Shown here piece after piece: positions 1 through 11,340 of a DNA stretch of 64,000 bases. Each line of letters starts with the position of its first letter. Within the stretch, counting starts at the first letter, position 1. The notes beneath the pieces were generated by a model. The model was not told the DNA's origin, searched no databases, and saw only the letters and a list, made by a program, of their open reading frames with translations. The DNA is from Riptortus pedestris (lineage: Eukaryota > Arthropoda > Insecta > Hemiptera > Alydidae), in the NCBI GenBank assembly GCA_019009955.1, contig CM032228.1:207866001-207930000 (forward strand), read 5' to 3'. The position numbers were made by a program, and so were the translations under genes.

Positions 1-457
1 GAGTCAAATGCTCTTTTAAAATCGATGAATGCAACGTAAATTGAGCGTTTTTTCTAACCGTAAGTGAATTTGAAAAAGAGAGTTTAAAGTAAAAATATTG
101 TCTAGACAACTTCTGCCCCTGTCGAACCCCGCCTGACATTCCGGCAATATATTAAACCTCCTCGTCCCCAAATTAGCAATCGGTTTAACAGTACCTGAGA
201 AAATAATTTCAATATGAAATTGACCAGTGCAATGCCACGGTAATTTTCTGGATTGTGCTTATCGCCTTATGTATCAATTCATAAGATATTTAAGAGAATT
301 GCATAAGAAATCTTCCTTGTTAATAATATTATTAAATAATTGTTCTAAATAAGAAAGCCAAGCTTCTGGTAGGGCTTGAAGAAGTCATAAGTAATCCCAT
401 CTGGACCAGGAGACGTACCACTTTTACAGGAAAGCAGACTATTTATGATTTCATCCT

Positions 458-460
<3 letters not shown>
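1..460 (-). pseudogene. Non-LTR retrotransposon reverse transcriptase fragment (broken)
   Basis: Read on the minus strand, this end of the window encodes the N-terminal part of a LINE-type reverse transcriptase. The motif SPGPDGITYDFFK lies near 370-420. Further along are QAGF-like and RGRSCLDNIFTLNSL segments, and then AFIDFKRAFD, the RT motif that carries the first catalytic aspartate, at the window edge. The frame shifts and stops several times, so it is dead. It continues outside the window. The clade cannot be resolved from this piece. A (TA)n-bearing repeat fragment abuts its upstream end. Confidence 0.75.
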
Positions 461-512
<52 letters not shown>

Positions 513-590
513 TTGACAGGACCTCATTTTCGTCATCTACTAAGTAGGGTCGATGGATGTTTGAAGTTTTTTTTTCGAAAATCGTGTCAA
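461..590 (-). repeat. Fragment of HINE-like repeat with (TA)n core
   Basis: A TA microsatellite at about 463-508 is followed by the motif ACCTCATTTTCGTCATCT and a GTCGATGGA...TTTCGAAAATCG segment. These also occur, in the same order, next to the TA tract of the full copies (for example 46837-46960). Both ends of the element are missing. Confidence 0.65.
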
Positions 591-778
591 TTTAAAATAA
601 TGCTTATTTGCCAATAATATCTTTCAACTGCACCTCATAACCTACTCTTACGATATAAGATGAGCATGCCTCTACGCCTATTAATATTGAGGTGTAACCA
701 GCTTTTTAATTGTAAGTCTAGAAATTAGCAATAATAGTATAATCACTATGTTATAACGTACAATACTTTGTTTTCTAG

Positions 779-3700
779 ACTGCTCTGTGGCCACCCGAAC
801 CCATACACTTGGAGTAAATCTTTAGCTGAGCAAGTTGTAAATGAATACAGTATTTACTTTCCTGTCGTCGTCATGAGACCATCAATAGGTTAGTAATGTT
901 TAATTCGATTAATAAATTAATTGCACATTAATTGCAAGCATTTCTAAATTAAATTTACATTCAACTGCCAAACGAAGTAAACCAAACATGAAGCTTAGTA
1001 GCTACTAACTAAAGAAAATCACCTAGAAAATTTTGGATGGTACAAAAAAAGTCTTCTCCAAGAAACAAACTAACCGAACAATCGTAAGGCAAAGGATATG
1101 ATCATCCGTCTTCGGCGACGGTAAAAATGGGCCCTAACACCGTGTCGGATATTATCATTTTTCTATACTTTACATTCGGCTATGACAAGTAATGAAAATG
1201 TCAAAAATAATTGTTTGCAACTTACAAAATCTCATCTTTACAATGCTCAAGAAACAAATTAGTTAAAATCAAGAACTGCAGGCTAGTTAAAATCAAATGT
1301 TTCACAATGTAGTGTTGCCATTTCAATGAAAATGCGTGTGTAATAAAATTATGAGTAGGTGTACATTATTCATTTATTTTAATTATTTACGTTTAAGTAT
1401 ATGTTTTCATAAATTTGAAATCATACCATAGTTTTAAAATGTTTAGTTGTTGGAACCATACTTGAAGACCCTATACTGGCGTGGGCAGATACATTAGGAG
1501 CGTATTCAGCAACAGCATTAGGTACAGTTTTGGGAATAGTAAGGATTGTGAAAAGCAGAAGCGAGAGTTATAATGATCACATTCCTGTTGATATAGCAAC
1601 ACGTGCAGAACTCATAGCTGCCAAAAAAGCTGTCGAAACGTAAGTAGAATCCATTTGAAGGAATTTATTTATTACCTAAACAAAATTTTTGTTGTTTATG
1701 CAGCTAGAGACAAAATCATCAGTTGTATTGTCTATTCATTTAAAACGTTTGGTCTCTGTTTTTCTCTATTTCCGATGATTGGGCAACTTTTAATGTTTCA
1801 TGTTCTCAAGTAAACATATAATGTTCAATCCTCTTTAGAGGTCATAATGCATTGCATAAATTGCATTTGAATATATTTTCATAGATCTCCTAACGGGATG
1901 GCGGTTTATGTCTCTTTAAGGACGTAAAAATCACTTAAAATAATCTATCAAAAAGTACTAATTTATAGCTTTTCATGAATTCCATTATCCTATTGTATTC
2001 GGGTATAGTAGTGTATGCCCCGAAAGGTAAGTGCTAGTACAATTTCCATATATTCGAGAAGCTTCCATATGAAGTAAAATGCTGTATTATTACTGTAAGA
2101 AAAGAAAGGCCTCGTCCCTTCACAGTAGTTTAAATTAAGCTACAGAGCACTTTCAGCGTATACAATCCATCATCAGTGCCCTGCTGGCAAACATTTACAA
2201 TTAAAAACCTCGTATATGATGTCATTAAATTAAAAAAATAATAAATGATTCTGTACATCCACTTATTATTTCATTATTAATAATTTTAATTAATTTCCTA
2301 GTAAATTTAATGGGCAATATTTTTAATTTATTTTTTCCTTTTATATTATTCTTTGTAAATCCTTTCTTTAGTTTTTTGTTTCACTTATTTCGATTAGTGT
2401 TTATTTTTGTATGTTTCATTGTGTTTGTCGTTTGGTTTTATATTTTATTTTATTATTTTGGCCTGTATTTGGTGGTATTTTTTAGTGTAAATCGATTTTT
2501 GTTGCGGAGCTCTAAATAAATAAATAAATTAAAACAGAAATCAAATTTACAGGAATGACAGAGTTTCTGTTTACAATGCTGGAACTTCCAATCAAATGGC
2601 ATTTACTAATGGAAAAGTGTTTGAAGCAGCGAAAAACGTTGAAGAAACATATATGGTAAAAGAAAAAGTTTGGCCCTCAGATGTTTGGTTCATAGATAAT
2701 AAGTATCTTTATCTTATTCTACTTCTGTATCGTCAAATAATTCCAGCAATTTTCCTGGATATTCTTTTAAAACTTATTGGTCAAAAACCTATGTAAGTAT
2801 ATATCAAGTAGTTCCTTAATGCTATTTACTTTTAAACCGGGGACCTACTAAAACACAGGGGATGCGTAAACTAAACAGCTGGTGAGCTCACCTCACTATA
2901 CAGGCTGTTCCTAGTTCGAGTGCCACCCCCTTTAAATTGGCAATTATGTTAATACAAAACTGAGACTTGGTCTGCCATAATTGTGATACCTGAAGTATCC
3001 TTTCAACTTTTCAGTTTCTGTTTTTTTTTTTTACATGAAACTAAGCAGGAGGAAAAATGTATTCCATTTATAGATAATTACTACATAATTAGTTTCAATT
3101 AATTCTGATAACTTTTTCTTTGTTGTTGATTTTTTTTTTTTTAAGAAAACAATTTGGGTTTAATTCAGGAATACTTTTGTGTTATTTCGTTTTAAATACT
3201 CTTTTTTATTTCAGAATCCACTCCTTTCCTAGAAAATTTGTAAGATAAATTTGATGGCTACAGCTTTTATATAGCTGCATTCTTCAATAAAATGTGCAGT
3301 TTCTGAAATAAAGATTTGCGCATTTTACGGTTAGAGGCATCAAATCGAAAAATTCACCGATATAAACTTGTTTTAGAATTCAATTTTCTACAAGAATCCG
3401 CTATAAAAAGTATGGCGTTCCATTGGAAGTTCCAAAGTTATGGTCGCCAGAAAATTATTGAGAAGGTTATTATGTTGAATATGGACTGAGAAGATTCTTC
3501 ATTGGGAGAATTATGAGACACAGAGTCTTAGCCTTTTATTAATGTAATTGCAGATTTTAAGGAGGGTGGCACTGAAACTCGGAACACCCTGTATATATTC
3601 GAATTCCGAACATTATTTGTAGCCACCTCCACCCCTTATTACAGGTCTGATGGTAGCCATTAACGAATATGATATTTAGTGTTAGTAATGCTAAGGTAAA

Positions 3701-6700
3701 ATATTGAGTATGGTATAGATCAAGAAAACATTTTTATGAAGAAAACGTAAAATTTTAATTGATCACGTCAGCACACGATGTATTTGAATTTATCTCACTG
3801 TAAATATCCGTTGAAAGCAACATTTAGTTTATATGCATGGAATAAAAGACTTTATGATTTATTGGCTTATTGTTAACGTGCGATTTCAAAAAGCGGGGTT
3901 TACTGAAGGCTGGAAATTAACAAAAGGTTAACTCTCTGATAATATCTGTTATTGAGAAAACCTGTTTAGGTATATGGTTATATATTTGCAAGAAGAATAA
4001 TTATGTACTATTTTTCAATTCGGCTCATAGTAACGGATATATTTTAAATTTTCGAATTTCTGTCCCCTCTAAACCCCTCCGTCATGTCTGACGTTTATGA
4101 ACTGGATCATTAGTTTTACATGAAATGCACTATATTGTACTTAGGAACGATCAAAAAAAATTTGCCACCGTTAGGGCTGTGTAAGGTATAAATATAAGTT
4201 GTATATGGACGTGAATATATATAATTTTACATTTAGTGGTTCAGTTCACTTTGCGTAACTGATTCACTAAATGTATTATCCTGCTTGTTTTTTCAATTCA
4301 TGTTTACATGAGCTTCTTACTTCGAGAGAATAGATGGTGAGTTGAGATCATCAGCATGTCATGTTCCAGCTCGAGTGAGATCTTAGTTTAAATAAGTATG
4401 ATTGTATTGATGATTTTCTCTTAAAGTAATTTTTGCAGAAATCAGTTCGAGGTAGTACACATTACGTGATATTCTAAATCACACACACACACGTATATAT
4501 ATATCATTGTGTGTGTGCAGTGAATATTTTTTGAAAAGTCAATGCCTCAATCAAGGAAAACTGAGTAAAGACATGTAAAACCAAAATGAATTTGAACTAG
4601 ATGTTTACTAGAAGTACATAAACATGTATGGAAATAATTTCAAACAGGGGCTCAGGTTAGCCACGTGCGTTAAAGCGTTGGCCTTTAGCTCAACTGGTAA
4701 ACCTTGAGTTCCATTCTCGCCTGGGTAATAGGAATTTATTTAGTGATGAACTCATTAAATAAAATACTTACTCTCGCCCTGGCTAGAAAAGTGCAGTAAC
4801 CAGCAGATAACCCGTCCCTAGTAGCCAAAGTAGCTAAAAGTGGAAGTTAATTAATAATAATAATATTTACAAACATTCATCCTGAAATCTTTTAGGTTTT
4901 TAAAGATCTCTATAAAATTAGCAAATGGAAACAAATTGATCAGCAGATTTACCAATGTAAGAATAACATTTCCAACTGATAATTTTAAATCCCTGGAAGG
5001 TTATCTCAATGAAAAGGATAAGGAGCAATTTTCTATTGATGTTTCGGACGTTTTGAATCAAGTGGACAATGTTGTAGAGAATATGAATAAAGGAATGCTA
5101 ATGTACATATTAAAAGCAGATTTGAGCAAAGAAGCTCAAGAGAAATTAAAACCTCGCTATCAGAAGTAAGTATGATAACTATTATTTTATTTTTTAATTA
5201 TATGCAAACTAATCAAATCTAAGGTAAGTTCTTTTATCACCCCCCCCCCTAATTTCTATTTCTTTCATAATTTGATTTGGAGTTTAATTAACGGATAAGA
5301 AAAATGAATAACACAAGGGGTAAATGTTGACTAGCAATAACAAAAACACGTAATTCAATGTAAAATTGTTTGGATGGTGATATTTTTAGCATTTGTTTTT
5401 AAAATAAAAGTATTACAGAAAAAATAAACTAATAATATAAAATATAATAATATATACCTGGGGCTCAGGTTAGCCATGCGATTTAAAGCGTTGACCTTTA
5501 TCTGACATGGTAAACCTAGAGTGGCGAGTTCGATTCTTGCCTGGGCAAAGGAAATTATTTAGTGACGAAATTCATTAAATAACGTCCTAAAATCCCACCC
5601 TGGCTAGAAAAGGGTGGTAACCTGTATATAACCCAGTCCGATTATCCGAAGTTGCAAAAAGTGGACGTTAGTAAATAAATAAAATGCTACTTCTATTACT
5701 GAAAAAAATATAGGTCAATTGACCAATGCAGTTTCAAGTATTCCATACAATTAAACTATTTTTCATCATACTTTTTAATTGGTTATTGTATTTTTAAGAT
5801 AGAAAGTTTGCTCAAAAGGCCAATTATTTTTTTAGATGTTTTTATTTGTTTTAAATAGTTTTTTAGCCCAGCTAGTAGTCAACAATCGTAGAGAAAGTGC
5901 TTATAAGTTTGTTCAGTTGTAAAGTCGTAGAAACAATTTGGTTGATCTGAGTTTATTGTCTTGTTAATAATCTATGTCCTTTCAACAAATGTGTCTATTA
6001 ATAGAAAATATATACTAACACAATGTGTTCTGAACTTCAGGCAAATCTTAGGAATATATATTGAAGACTTTGAGAATAGATAGAGAGATTCTGAGTCTGG
6101 CCCTTTTGGGTGATTGTAATGTTCTGTACACATGGAAATTATATAATGTAAACCTAATTTATAAATCAAAATTATTTAAATTTTTTAAGCTATGGTATTT
6201 AAAAATTTCTAAATTCTTTATAAACTTACTCTGTGTGGAGAGTGGCGAGTTCGATTCCCGCTTGGCTTTTCGCGGCTAAATATATAAATCTGAAGTCTTT
6301 TTCATACTATGACACCATAGGAAAAAGGAGGAGGGGTAGTGTAAGTAAAAAGTTCGGTTAGTAAATATCTTTTTTGATATTCGCTTTATTGTAGAAATAA
6401 AAAAACGAATTTCGGAGAAAATGATATTACTTATCTTAATTATTAATAAATATTTACTTTTTATTAAACAATTTACTTTGAAAACATAAACAAAAATTAA
6501 AAATCATTAGATCTTTAAATAAACCATCAAATGGGCGAAATAAAATCCTGTTTATTGGGAATAAGTAAATTTAAATGTTTATGAAAATTCTCTAAAACAT
6601 ATTGATACCATAATCAGAGAAATATTGATGTGATTAGTAAATTATTGTGATTCTATTGCTATTATTGTAATTTTATAATTTTTTTTTCTTTACAGAATAA

Positions 6701-9700
6701 AATTATTGAGAAATATATTCCGGACCATTGAATACTCTACATTGGGCTATTTTGCTTGGAGGTCATTACTGTATTTAATAAATAGACTAAATTTAATCTG
6801 GTGAGTAAGAATAACATAAGTCTTTGACACTAATAAATTTGTAGTCTTCCGTTTCCACAGGCTCCTTTTGCATATCTTATCAAAATAATTGTTTTTTAGA
6901 AAAATAGTGTAATTTATGTACATGCCAAATATTAATCAAGATATTTTACATAACATAAATGACAAATATCATATTGAAATTCATGATTGCATATATTTGA
7001 AATACGAGTATCTTTTTACTATGAGAATTAACACTCCGGTACTCGCGCGTCATCTGAGAGATGCCTAGACAACATGTTAAAGTGTTGCTCGAACGTGTTT
7101 GAACCGGCGCATCCCCCACTCCCACTACCCTCCTACTATGGTAAGACTGTCCCACCAGTATTGTTTTGACTTCCCTTCTGTCAACAAGTAGTGAGTTATT
7201 TACTAGATCATCTCTCAGATCCCACGCGAGTACTTTTGTAACTATCAGTTACTATGTACAAATTTATTTTTTTATGTATTTTTTGTCTTGTTCTACTTGT
7301 ATGAAGTACTTGCTGTGTAGTTTTTAGTTCAAATTATCATATCATAATCCCGTTTTTGACTATCATCCGTGAGATGAGGCGCGACTATTTTTGTTACACT
7401 TACTAACATTTCTCCTACATTCATTGTTTTTGTACGTTCAATGTGTCTCGCAATACAAAACGTTGGCCGATGGTGGTGCTATTTTCATTATTGAATATTG
7501 CCGGGATTAATTCCCAAGTGATATATTTAGGGAATGGCAACGATGTGCCTGTCAGACGGGAATTTCTTGAACAATCGGGGAGAGGATTATTAGAGGAACA
7601 GCTCCAGAAAAGAAGACAAATATCGTCGCTTCCACCACTCATGTTGGGCAGATTGAAGGAAATAGCACCATCTCAGACTTTGGATAGCCAAGGGCAAAGT
7701 GTCATAAGTATACCCTCAGTGGCAGATACTTTTTCAAGAAAAAGGTGTGCCCCTTGTCAAAAACAGCAGAAGAAGAGATACACACAGATCAAGTGCCAAA
7801 AATGTGGACAGTATTTATGTCTGGGTGATCATTGTTCATTTGTTTGTGCTGAAGGTTGTGTTACAGAAGAACCAAAGGATGACTAAATGGGAGGGGGGGG
7901 ATTATTATAAACTATAATATGTTTTTGTATTTCAGCTTTACATGTTTGTTGTTTTCTTTGTACACAATTTATTTTCTTTATTTTTATATGCTAATATTAA
8001 AGAGTTTGACTTTTCATTAAAATAATTATTTTGATAAAAAAATGTTGTAAATAATATAAATATCCATAATAGCATAGCAGTTTCATTATTATTACCCATT
8101 TTAAAAACAATCAATGGCTCTTATTTAATAAAATGTAGGTAATAGAATGTTTTTTTTATTAAAAAGACAGAGGCATCTGACAGATGACACGCGAGTACTT
8201 TTGTTACAAAAGGGGGCGCGAGTACCGGAGTGTTAATTAACTAGCTATAATTGCGATTTTTTCCTTGAAATGTAAAAAACTAAAAGCAATATTAGCAAGA
8301 CTCAACAATAAACAAAATTTGGTGGCTACACAAGGTGATGGCTTTTTTAATTTTTACTGACCAAACTAACATTCGATTTTGACATACTAACTTAATAAAT
8401 TATAGATGCATACTGATTTACTAAAATTAGGCTCATGTGAGTTAAAGAGTTGGTCTTAATCGCACAAGGCAAACATAGGGTCGTGAGTTCAATTCCCACT
8501 TGGGAAATTGTGATTTATTAACTGAAAAAATCCTTAAATATAATCCTTAGTCCGACTCTATAAAGGGGTAGTGACCTGATGACTTACTAACATAATAAGT
8601 TAAGTAATAAACAACATTACCACTCGAGGAATATTCTATAATACTAATCATAAAAATGTCCTCATTCATAAAACTAAATCTAGAAAGAATTTGATACAAT
8701 ATGGTGTACAGTTAACTCGAGTTGTTTAACAGTTATGACAAGGTTTTAGAAACAAATGTATTCCCATAATCAATACTTTAAAAACTAACTAATAAAATGT
8801 TGAGAGCAAGATAAATATAATGCTTTGGAGCTGTGAAGTTTAGTAAACGCATAAAAAACAAACATGATATCGTCGAAATGTGACCTCTTTTCAATCGTCA
8901 TAGAAGGAGAAATGGCCGAAGGTAAATAGAGGAAAAACACGTGACTTATCTCCACTGATTTATTTTCCTCTACACGTTTCACGTTCTTTATGACGCTTCT
9001 TCAGCGTAGATAATGACCAATACGTAACTTAGCTGAAAATAAAATAAAATATCCACATTATTAATAACAATATGCTGTGAACAAGAAAACTGAGATCATA
9101 AATTTATGAAACCTCTCCACAGCCTTCTCCATTCTATTTCTATGTTTGTCTCATATTTGTGGATGGGATGAAGGTTTTCGGAATGTTTATGTTGAAGGAG
9201 AAATGGTCTAAATTCAATAGATGAAAAACACGTGATATATTTCCACTGATTCATTTTCCTCTATATGTTTTGCGTCCTCTTTAGGAGTAATACACTGTTA
9301 TAAAAATATTCGACCTTACCACCTTGGCGGTCAGGTCAAGACTAACAAAAATGGAGATGTACCAAACTACTCAGCAAATAATGTCGATACATTAAAATGA
9401 TGAACAGTGTAAAAAATCGGTTCCCTAAGAAGTTTCGAGTTAGAAAAGTCGATTCTAGAAGAAGTATAACTATATCTGCATCTAAACGACTTGCTGTTTA
9501 TTTAAATATTTGATAAATATACCATGTAAATTTCATATCTCTGTTTTATTGCTCACAGCATATTGTTTGTTTCTAATAATGTGGATATTTTCTTTCATGT
9601 TCCCCTTGGTTACGTTTTTAGCAGATTTCCCTTGAGGAAATCAGCTATTGAGGTCGTACTCATGACGCGATTTTCGAAAAATTTCTTCAAATGTCCATCG

Positions 9701-11340
9701 ACCTACCCAGGAGATGACGAAAATGAGCTCCATTCAAAATTATATATATACATATATATTTGTCTGTTAACGCTCTAGCGGTCGCAATTTTTGTTTGATC
9801 GTTACCAAACTCGATATTTAAACGTTTTATGCAAAAAGACAGATCAAGTTCGTTAATGGCTGAAATCGGACCAGTGGGAGGGGGGGGGGTTAGAGGGGGA
9901 TTTTCGAAAACTCGAAATATCTCCGTTACTATACGTCGGACATTATTGTATAGAACCAATCGTATTGCAAATTAAATTTACTATAAATATTAATCTATAC
10001 ATTTATTCTCTATCTTGAATAATAACCGAGATATTTGCATTTTTATTAAGTGTAACGGACGAGTGAGTTTCCCGCCAAAAGCTAGTTCGGCCGTAACTGT
10101 TGGGCTCTCGTATGGAGATTTCTCTATTGTATTACTTCACGTGGGAAATCTGCTTAGTTTACGCAGACCCTCCGTGACGGACTTTTTGTCAATATCTACC
10201 CTGAAGAGCCGCCATAGAGGAAGTGAACCACGAAGACCTTCGGGCATTTTTCCTTCATCATAAACATTACGAAAACCGTAATCCCATTGACAATGATTAA
10301 ACATGTATAATCGATAAGGCAGTGGAGAGGTCTGAAATTAGCTCAAGACTGGCATAAATAGGAGAGTACCAGGAAACCAAAGCTAGAGCTCTATCAAGAA
10401 TTAAACATAAAAAAGGCGCCCACGTTCCTTACTCTTTCCTCACACTGACTTGCATGCATTCACACACAAAATAAATTAACTTAGGAAATGTGCACAAGTC
10501 GTCAGAATCCGTTAACTTACACTTTTCATACCGACCATTATTAATAACTCAAAAATAAGTATTTAAATGACCTAAACCATTAATTTCACAGTTTCATTGT
10601 TGGAAGTGAAGAATATTGTGTACTTGGAGAGATAAGAACTTTTAATACTTCACAAGTTTTGACTAAACCATTAATATTTTACTAATAATTCGTCGATACC
10701 CTACCTAATGCTACTGTAACAGTTAACAGATATATAAACTTGCGTCTAGCTGTCACCTGGGGCCCCGTGCTTTAAAATTTAACAGTGGCTAGTGGCAACA
10801 CTGCGTGCATAACCTGTTCATAGAAGAGGAACAAAAGAACGAGTCCAGTACCTCGTGTGAAACTGCCCCCCAAAACATTGTAAATTGTTGATACATTAAT
10901 TAAATTGTTTTATTCACTTCTCTCTTATTATTCTACACATTACTCACTCCACTACTAATTTCTTAGTCAATATACATATACATTGAAAGGCCCCTTGTTG
11001 TTATCTAGGTGGATCTTTGGGGACAAACAAATATTAAAAATCCCATGACTACTTTATTAAAAGATGATTTCATTTGGATTCGCTAAAATTGATTACTGAT
11101 AGATTTAAAATTTTATTATATTAATTTTTTCAGCAATAAATTTCACGGGGTAGAAATGCTTAAAATTGTGCATTTGTATCAAAATTTATTCGTTATTATT
11201 ACCATAATAATCTTTTACAACATAGTGTCAGGAGTCCTTTTCTTGTAAGATATTAAGCCTTTAACTGATATTATTATTGTTCTAGTATTACAAATTAATG
11301 ATTTTTTTTTCTTTTCAGAATTGTAAACAAACTTAGCTAA
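779..11340 (+). CDS. Fatty acyl-CoA reductase, copy A (5' exons outside window)
   Basis: Seven exons join in one frame: 779-888, 1447-1639, 2553-2792, 4896-5165, 6696-6800, 11134-11244 and 11319-11340, giving about 349 codons plus stop. All have AG acceptors and GT donors. Exon 779-888 carries YTWSK, the YxxxK catalytic motif of the extended short-chain dehydrogenase (FAR) family, followed by an IMRPS-type segment. Exon 1447-1639 contains DHIPVDIATRAELIAA, matching the conserved family segment around IVPVD. Exons 2553-2792 to 6696-6800 form the FAR C-terminal domain. The NADPH-binding exons lie left of the window. The protein should reduce fatty acyl-CoA to alcohol, probably membrane-associated. 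The last two exons add a hydrophobic tail that copy B lacks. If the 6801 donor is not used, translation ends at a TGA at 6802-6804. Confidence 0.88.
889..1446 (+). other. Intron of FAR copy A without visible insertions
   Basis: This 558-nt intron has no recognisable mobile element. Its first part resembles the start of the corresponding intron in copy B: both contain AAACCAAACATGAA and a CCAAGAAAC segment. It therefore approximates the intron as it was before copy B's version was invaded. Confidence 0.55.
1640..2552 (+). other. Intron of FAR copy A, AT-rich, no gene seen
   Basis: A 913-nt intron. T-rich sequence at 2300-2520 opens a short Phe-rich frame that resembles no protein. I see no transposon ends here. 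Confidence 0.5.
3410..4450 (+). repeat. Old interspersed repeat block in intron of copy A, shared with copy B
   Basis: The stretch at about 3410-3590 (CCATTGGAAG...GAATATGGACTGA...AAGGAGGG) matches about 51070-51210 in the equivalent intron of copy B, in the same orientation. It is followed at 3600-4400 by diverged sequence containing ATATGATATTTAGTG and TCTGTCCCCTCTAAACCCC, which belong to the long form of the HINE-like family. A CACACA/TATATA tract is at about 4482-4515. Confidence 0.5.
4647..4866 (+). repeat. tRNA-like SINE, full-length copy 1
   Basis: Starts GGGGCTCAGGTTAGCC, has an A-box-like GGTTAGCC segment and a degraded B box, then a conserved body (CACCCTGGCTAG-type, then AGATAACCCGTCCC and AAAGTGGAAGTTAAT) and an (AATA)n tail. 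The same order appears at 5458-5682 and in truncated copies elsewhere. The tRNA-like head and simple tail fit a Pol III-transcribed SINE that depends on a LINE partner. Confidence 0.75.
5458..5682 (+). repeat. tRNA-like SINE, full-length copy 2
   Basis: The best-preserved copy. The head GGGGCTCAGGTTAGCCATGCG gives the A box, and GCGAGTTCGATTCTTGCC gives a good B box (GTTCGATTC). It is followed by the family body and an AATAAATAAA tail. It lies in the 5166-6695 intron of FAR copy A, about 600 bp from copy 1. Confidence 0.8.
6228..6265 (+). repeat. Short SINE head fragment
   Basis: GAGTGGCGAGTTCGATTCCCG matches the B-box region of the SINE at 5458-5682. No body or tail is attached. Confidence 0.4.
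7028..8236 (+). mobile_element. piggyBac-type short element with TTAA duplication
   Basis: The termini are CACTCCGGTACTCGCGC from 7032 and its exact inverse ending at 8232. They are flanked by TTAA at 7028-7031 and at 8233-8236, the target duplication diagnostic of piggyBac. A longer subterminal inverted repeat (GTCATCTGAGAGATGCC near 7049 against GGCATCTGACAGATGAC near 8172) lies inside both ends, with related motifs at 7207-7240 and 7366-7385. The 1.2-kb element keeps only the 3' part of a transposase gene, so it cannot move without help. It sits in the intron between the 6696 and 11134 exons of FAR copy A. Confidence 0.9.
7443..7886 (+). CDS. piggyBac transposase C-terminal fragment, 147 aa, open
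   Basis: The frame begins SRNTKRWPMVVLFSLLNIAGINSQ. This corresponds to the TxRWP...N.A.INA segment that follows the catalytic aspartates in piggyBac transposases. It ends in a cysteine-rich domain (RKRCAPCQ, IKCQKCGQYLC, then H and further C residues) of the zinc-binding type that recognises the transposon ends. All catalytic residues are missing upstream, yet these 147 codons are uninterrupted. The ATG at 7443 is simply the first in frame; a true start is not established. It could make an end-binding protein without cleavage activity, or be a remnant that has not yet decayed. Confidence 0.78.
   Translation: MSRNTKRWPMVVLFSLLNIAGINSQVIYLGNGNDVPVRREFLEQSGRGLLEEQLQKRRQISSLPPLMLGRLKEIAPSQTLDSQGQSVISIPSVADTFSRKRCAPCQKQQKKRYTQIKCQKCGQYLCLGDHCSFVCAEGCVTEEPKDD
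8429..8614 (+). repeat. Diverged tRNA-like SINE
   Basis: Reads GGCTCATGTGAGTTAAAG, then GTGAGTTCAATTCCCAC as a B-box-like segment, then a degraded body with GGGGTAGTGACC and a TTAAGTAATAAA tail. It is the same family as the copies at 4647 and 5458 but considerably older. Confidence 0.6.
8897..9295 (+). repeat. Direct repeat of about 100 bp, two units 295 bp apart
   Basis: GAAGGAGAAATGG...AAAAACACGTGA...TCTCCACTGATT...TTTTCCTCTA occurs at about 8903-8985 and again at about 9198-9270. The spacing suggests two tandem units of a longer repeat of unknown class. Confidence 0.55.
9616..10190 (+). mobile_element. HINE-like (DINE-1/Helentron-type) element, copy 1
   Basis: Begins TTTTAGCAGATTTCCC followed by the imperfect palindrome completion GGAAATCAGCT. 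It passes a short TA tract at about 9741 and the conserved GGTCGCAATTTTTGTTTGATCG and GGCTGAAATCGGACCAGTG blocks. It ends GTGGGAAATCTGCTTAGTTTACGCAG...GTGACGGACTTTT. The inverted pair AGCAGATTTCCC/GGGAAATCTGCT near both ends, the microsatellite core and the terminal hairpin are the hallmarks used for the family throughout this window. It has no coding capacity. Confidence 0.75.
10191..11133 (+). other. Intron remainder of FAR copy A, nothing recognised
   Basis: AT-rich sequence between the HINE-like element and the next FAR exon. I see no open frame with family resemblance and no transposon ends. Confidence 0.4.
11134..11340 (+). CDS. C-terminal exons of FAR copy A encoding a hydrophobic tail
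   Basis: Acceptor TTTTTTCAG ends at 11133. Exon 11134-11244 takes up the two leftover bases of the 6696-6800 exon and encodes 36 full codons, including LFVIITIIIFYNIVSG, a convincing membrane-spanning segment. A GTAAGA donor follows at 11245. Acceptor TTTTCTTTTCAG ends at 11318. The last exon completes a Leu codon and reads IVNKLS then TAA at 11338-11340. Four consecutive splice signals agree in phase, which chance alone makes unlikely. FAR proteins of animals often end in a hydrophobic membrane anchor, so this fits the family. Confidence 0.72.

Noticed and set aside
2310..2519. Phe/Val-rich 69-codon frame that looks like a membrane protein
   Set aside because: It comes from a T-rich intron stretch with no conserved motif and lies between FAR exons.
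5458..5545. Possible functional tRNA gene
   Set aside because: Boxes A and B are present, but no cloverleaf or anticodon arm can be folded, and the sequence recurs with a fixed body and tail, so it is a SINE head.
6802..6837. Simple end of FAR copy A at the TGA 6802-6804 with AATAAA at 6832
   Set aside because: Kept only as an alternative: the GTGAGTAAG donor there and two in-phase downstream exons are better explained by splicing.
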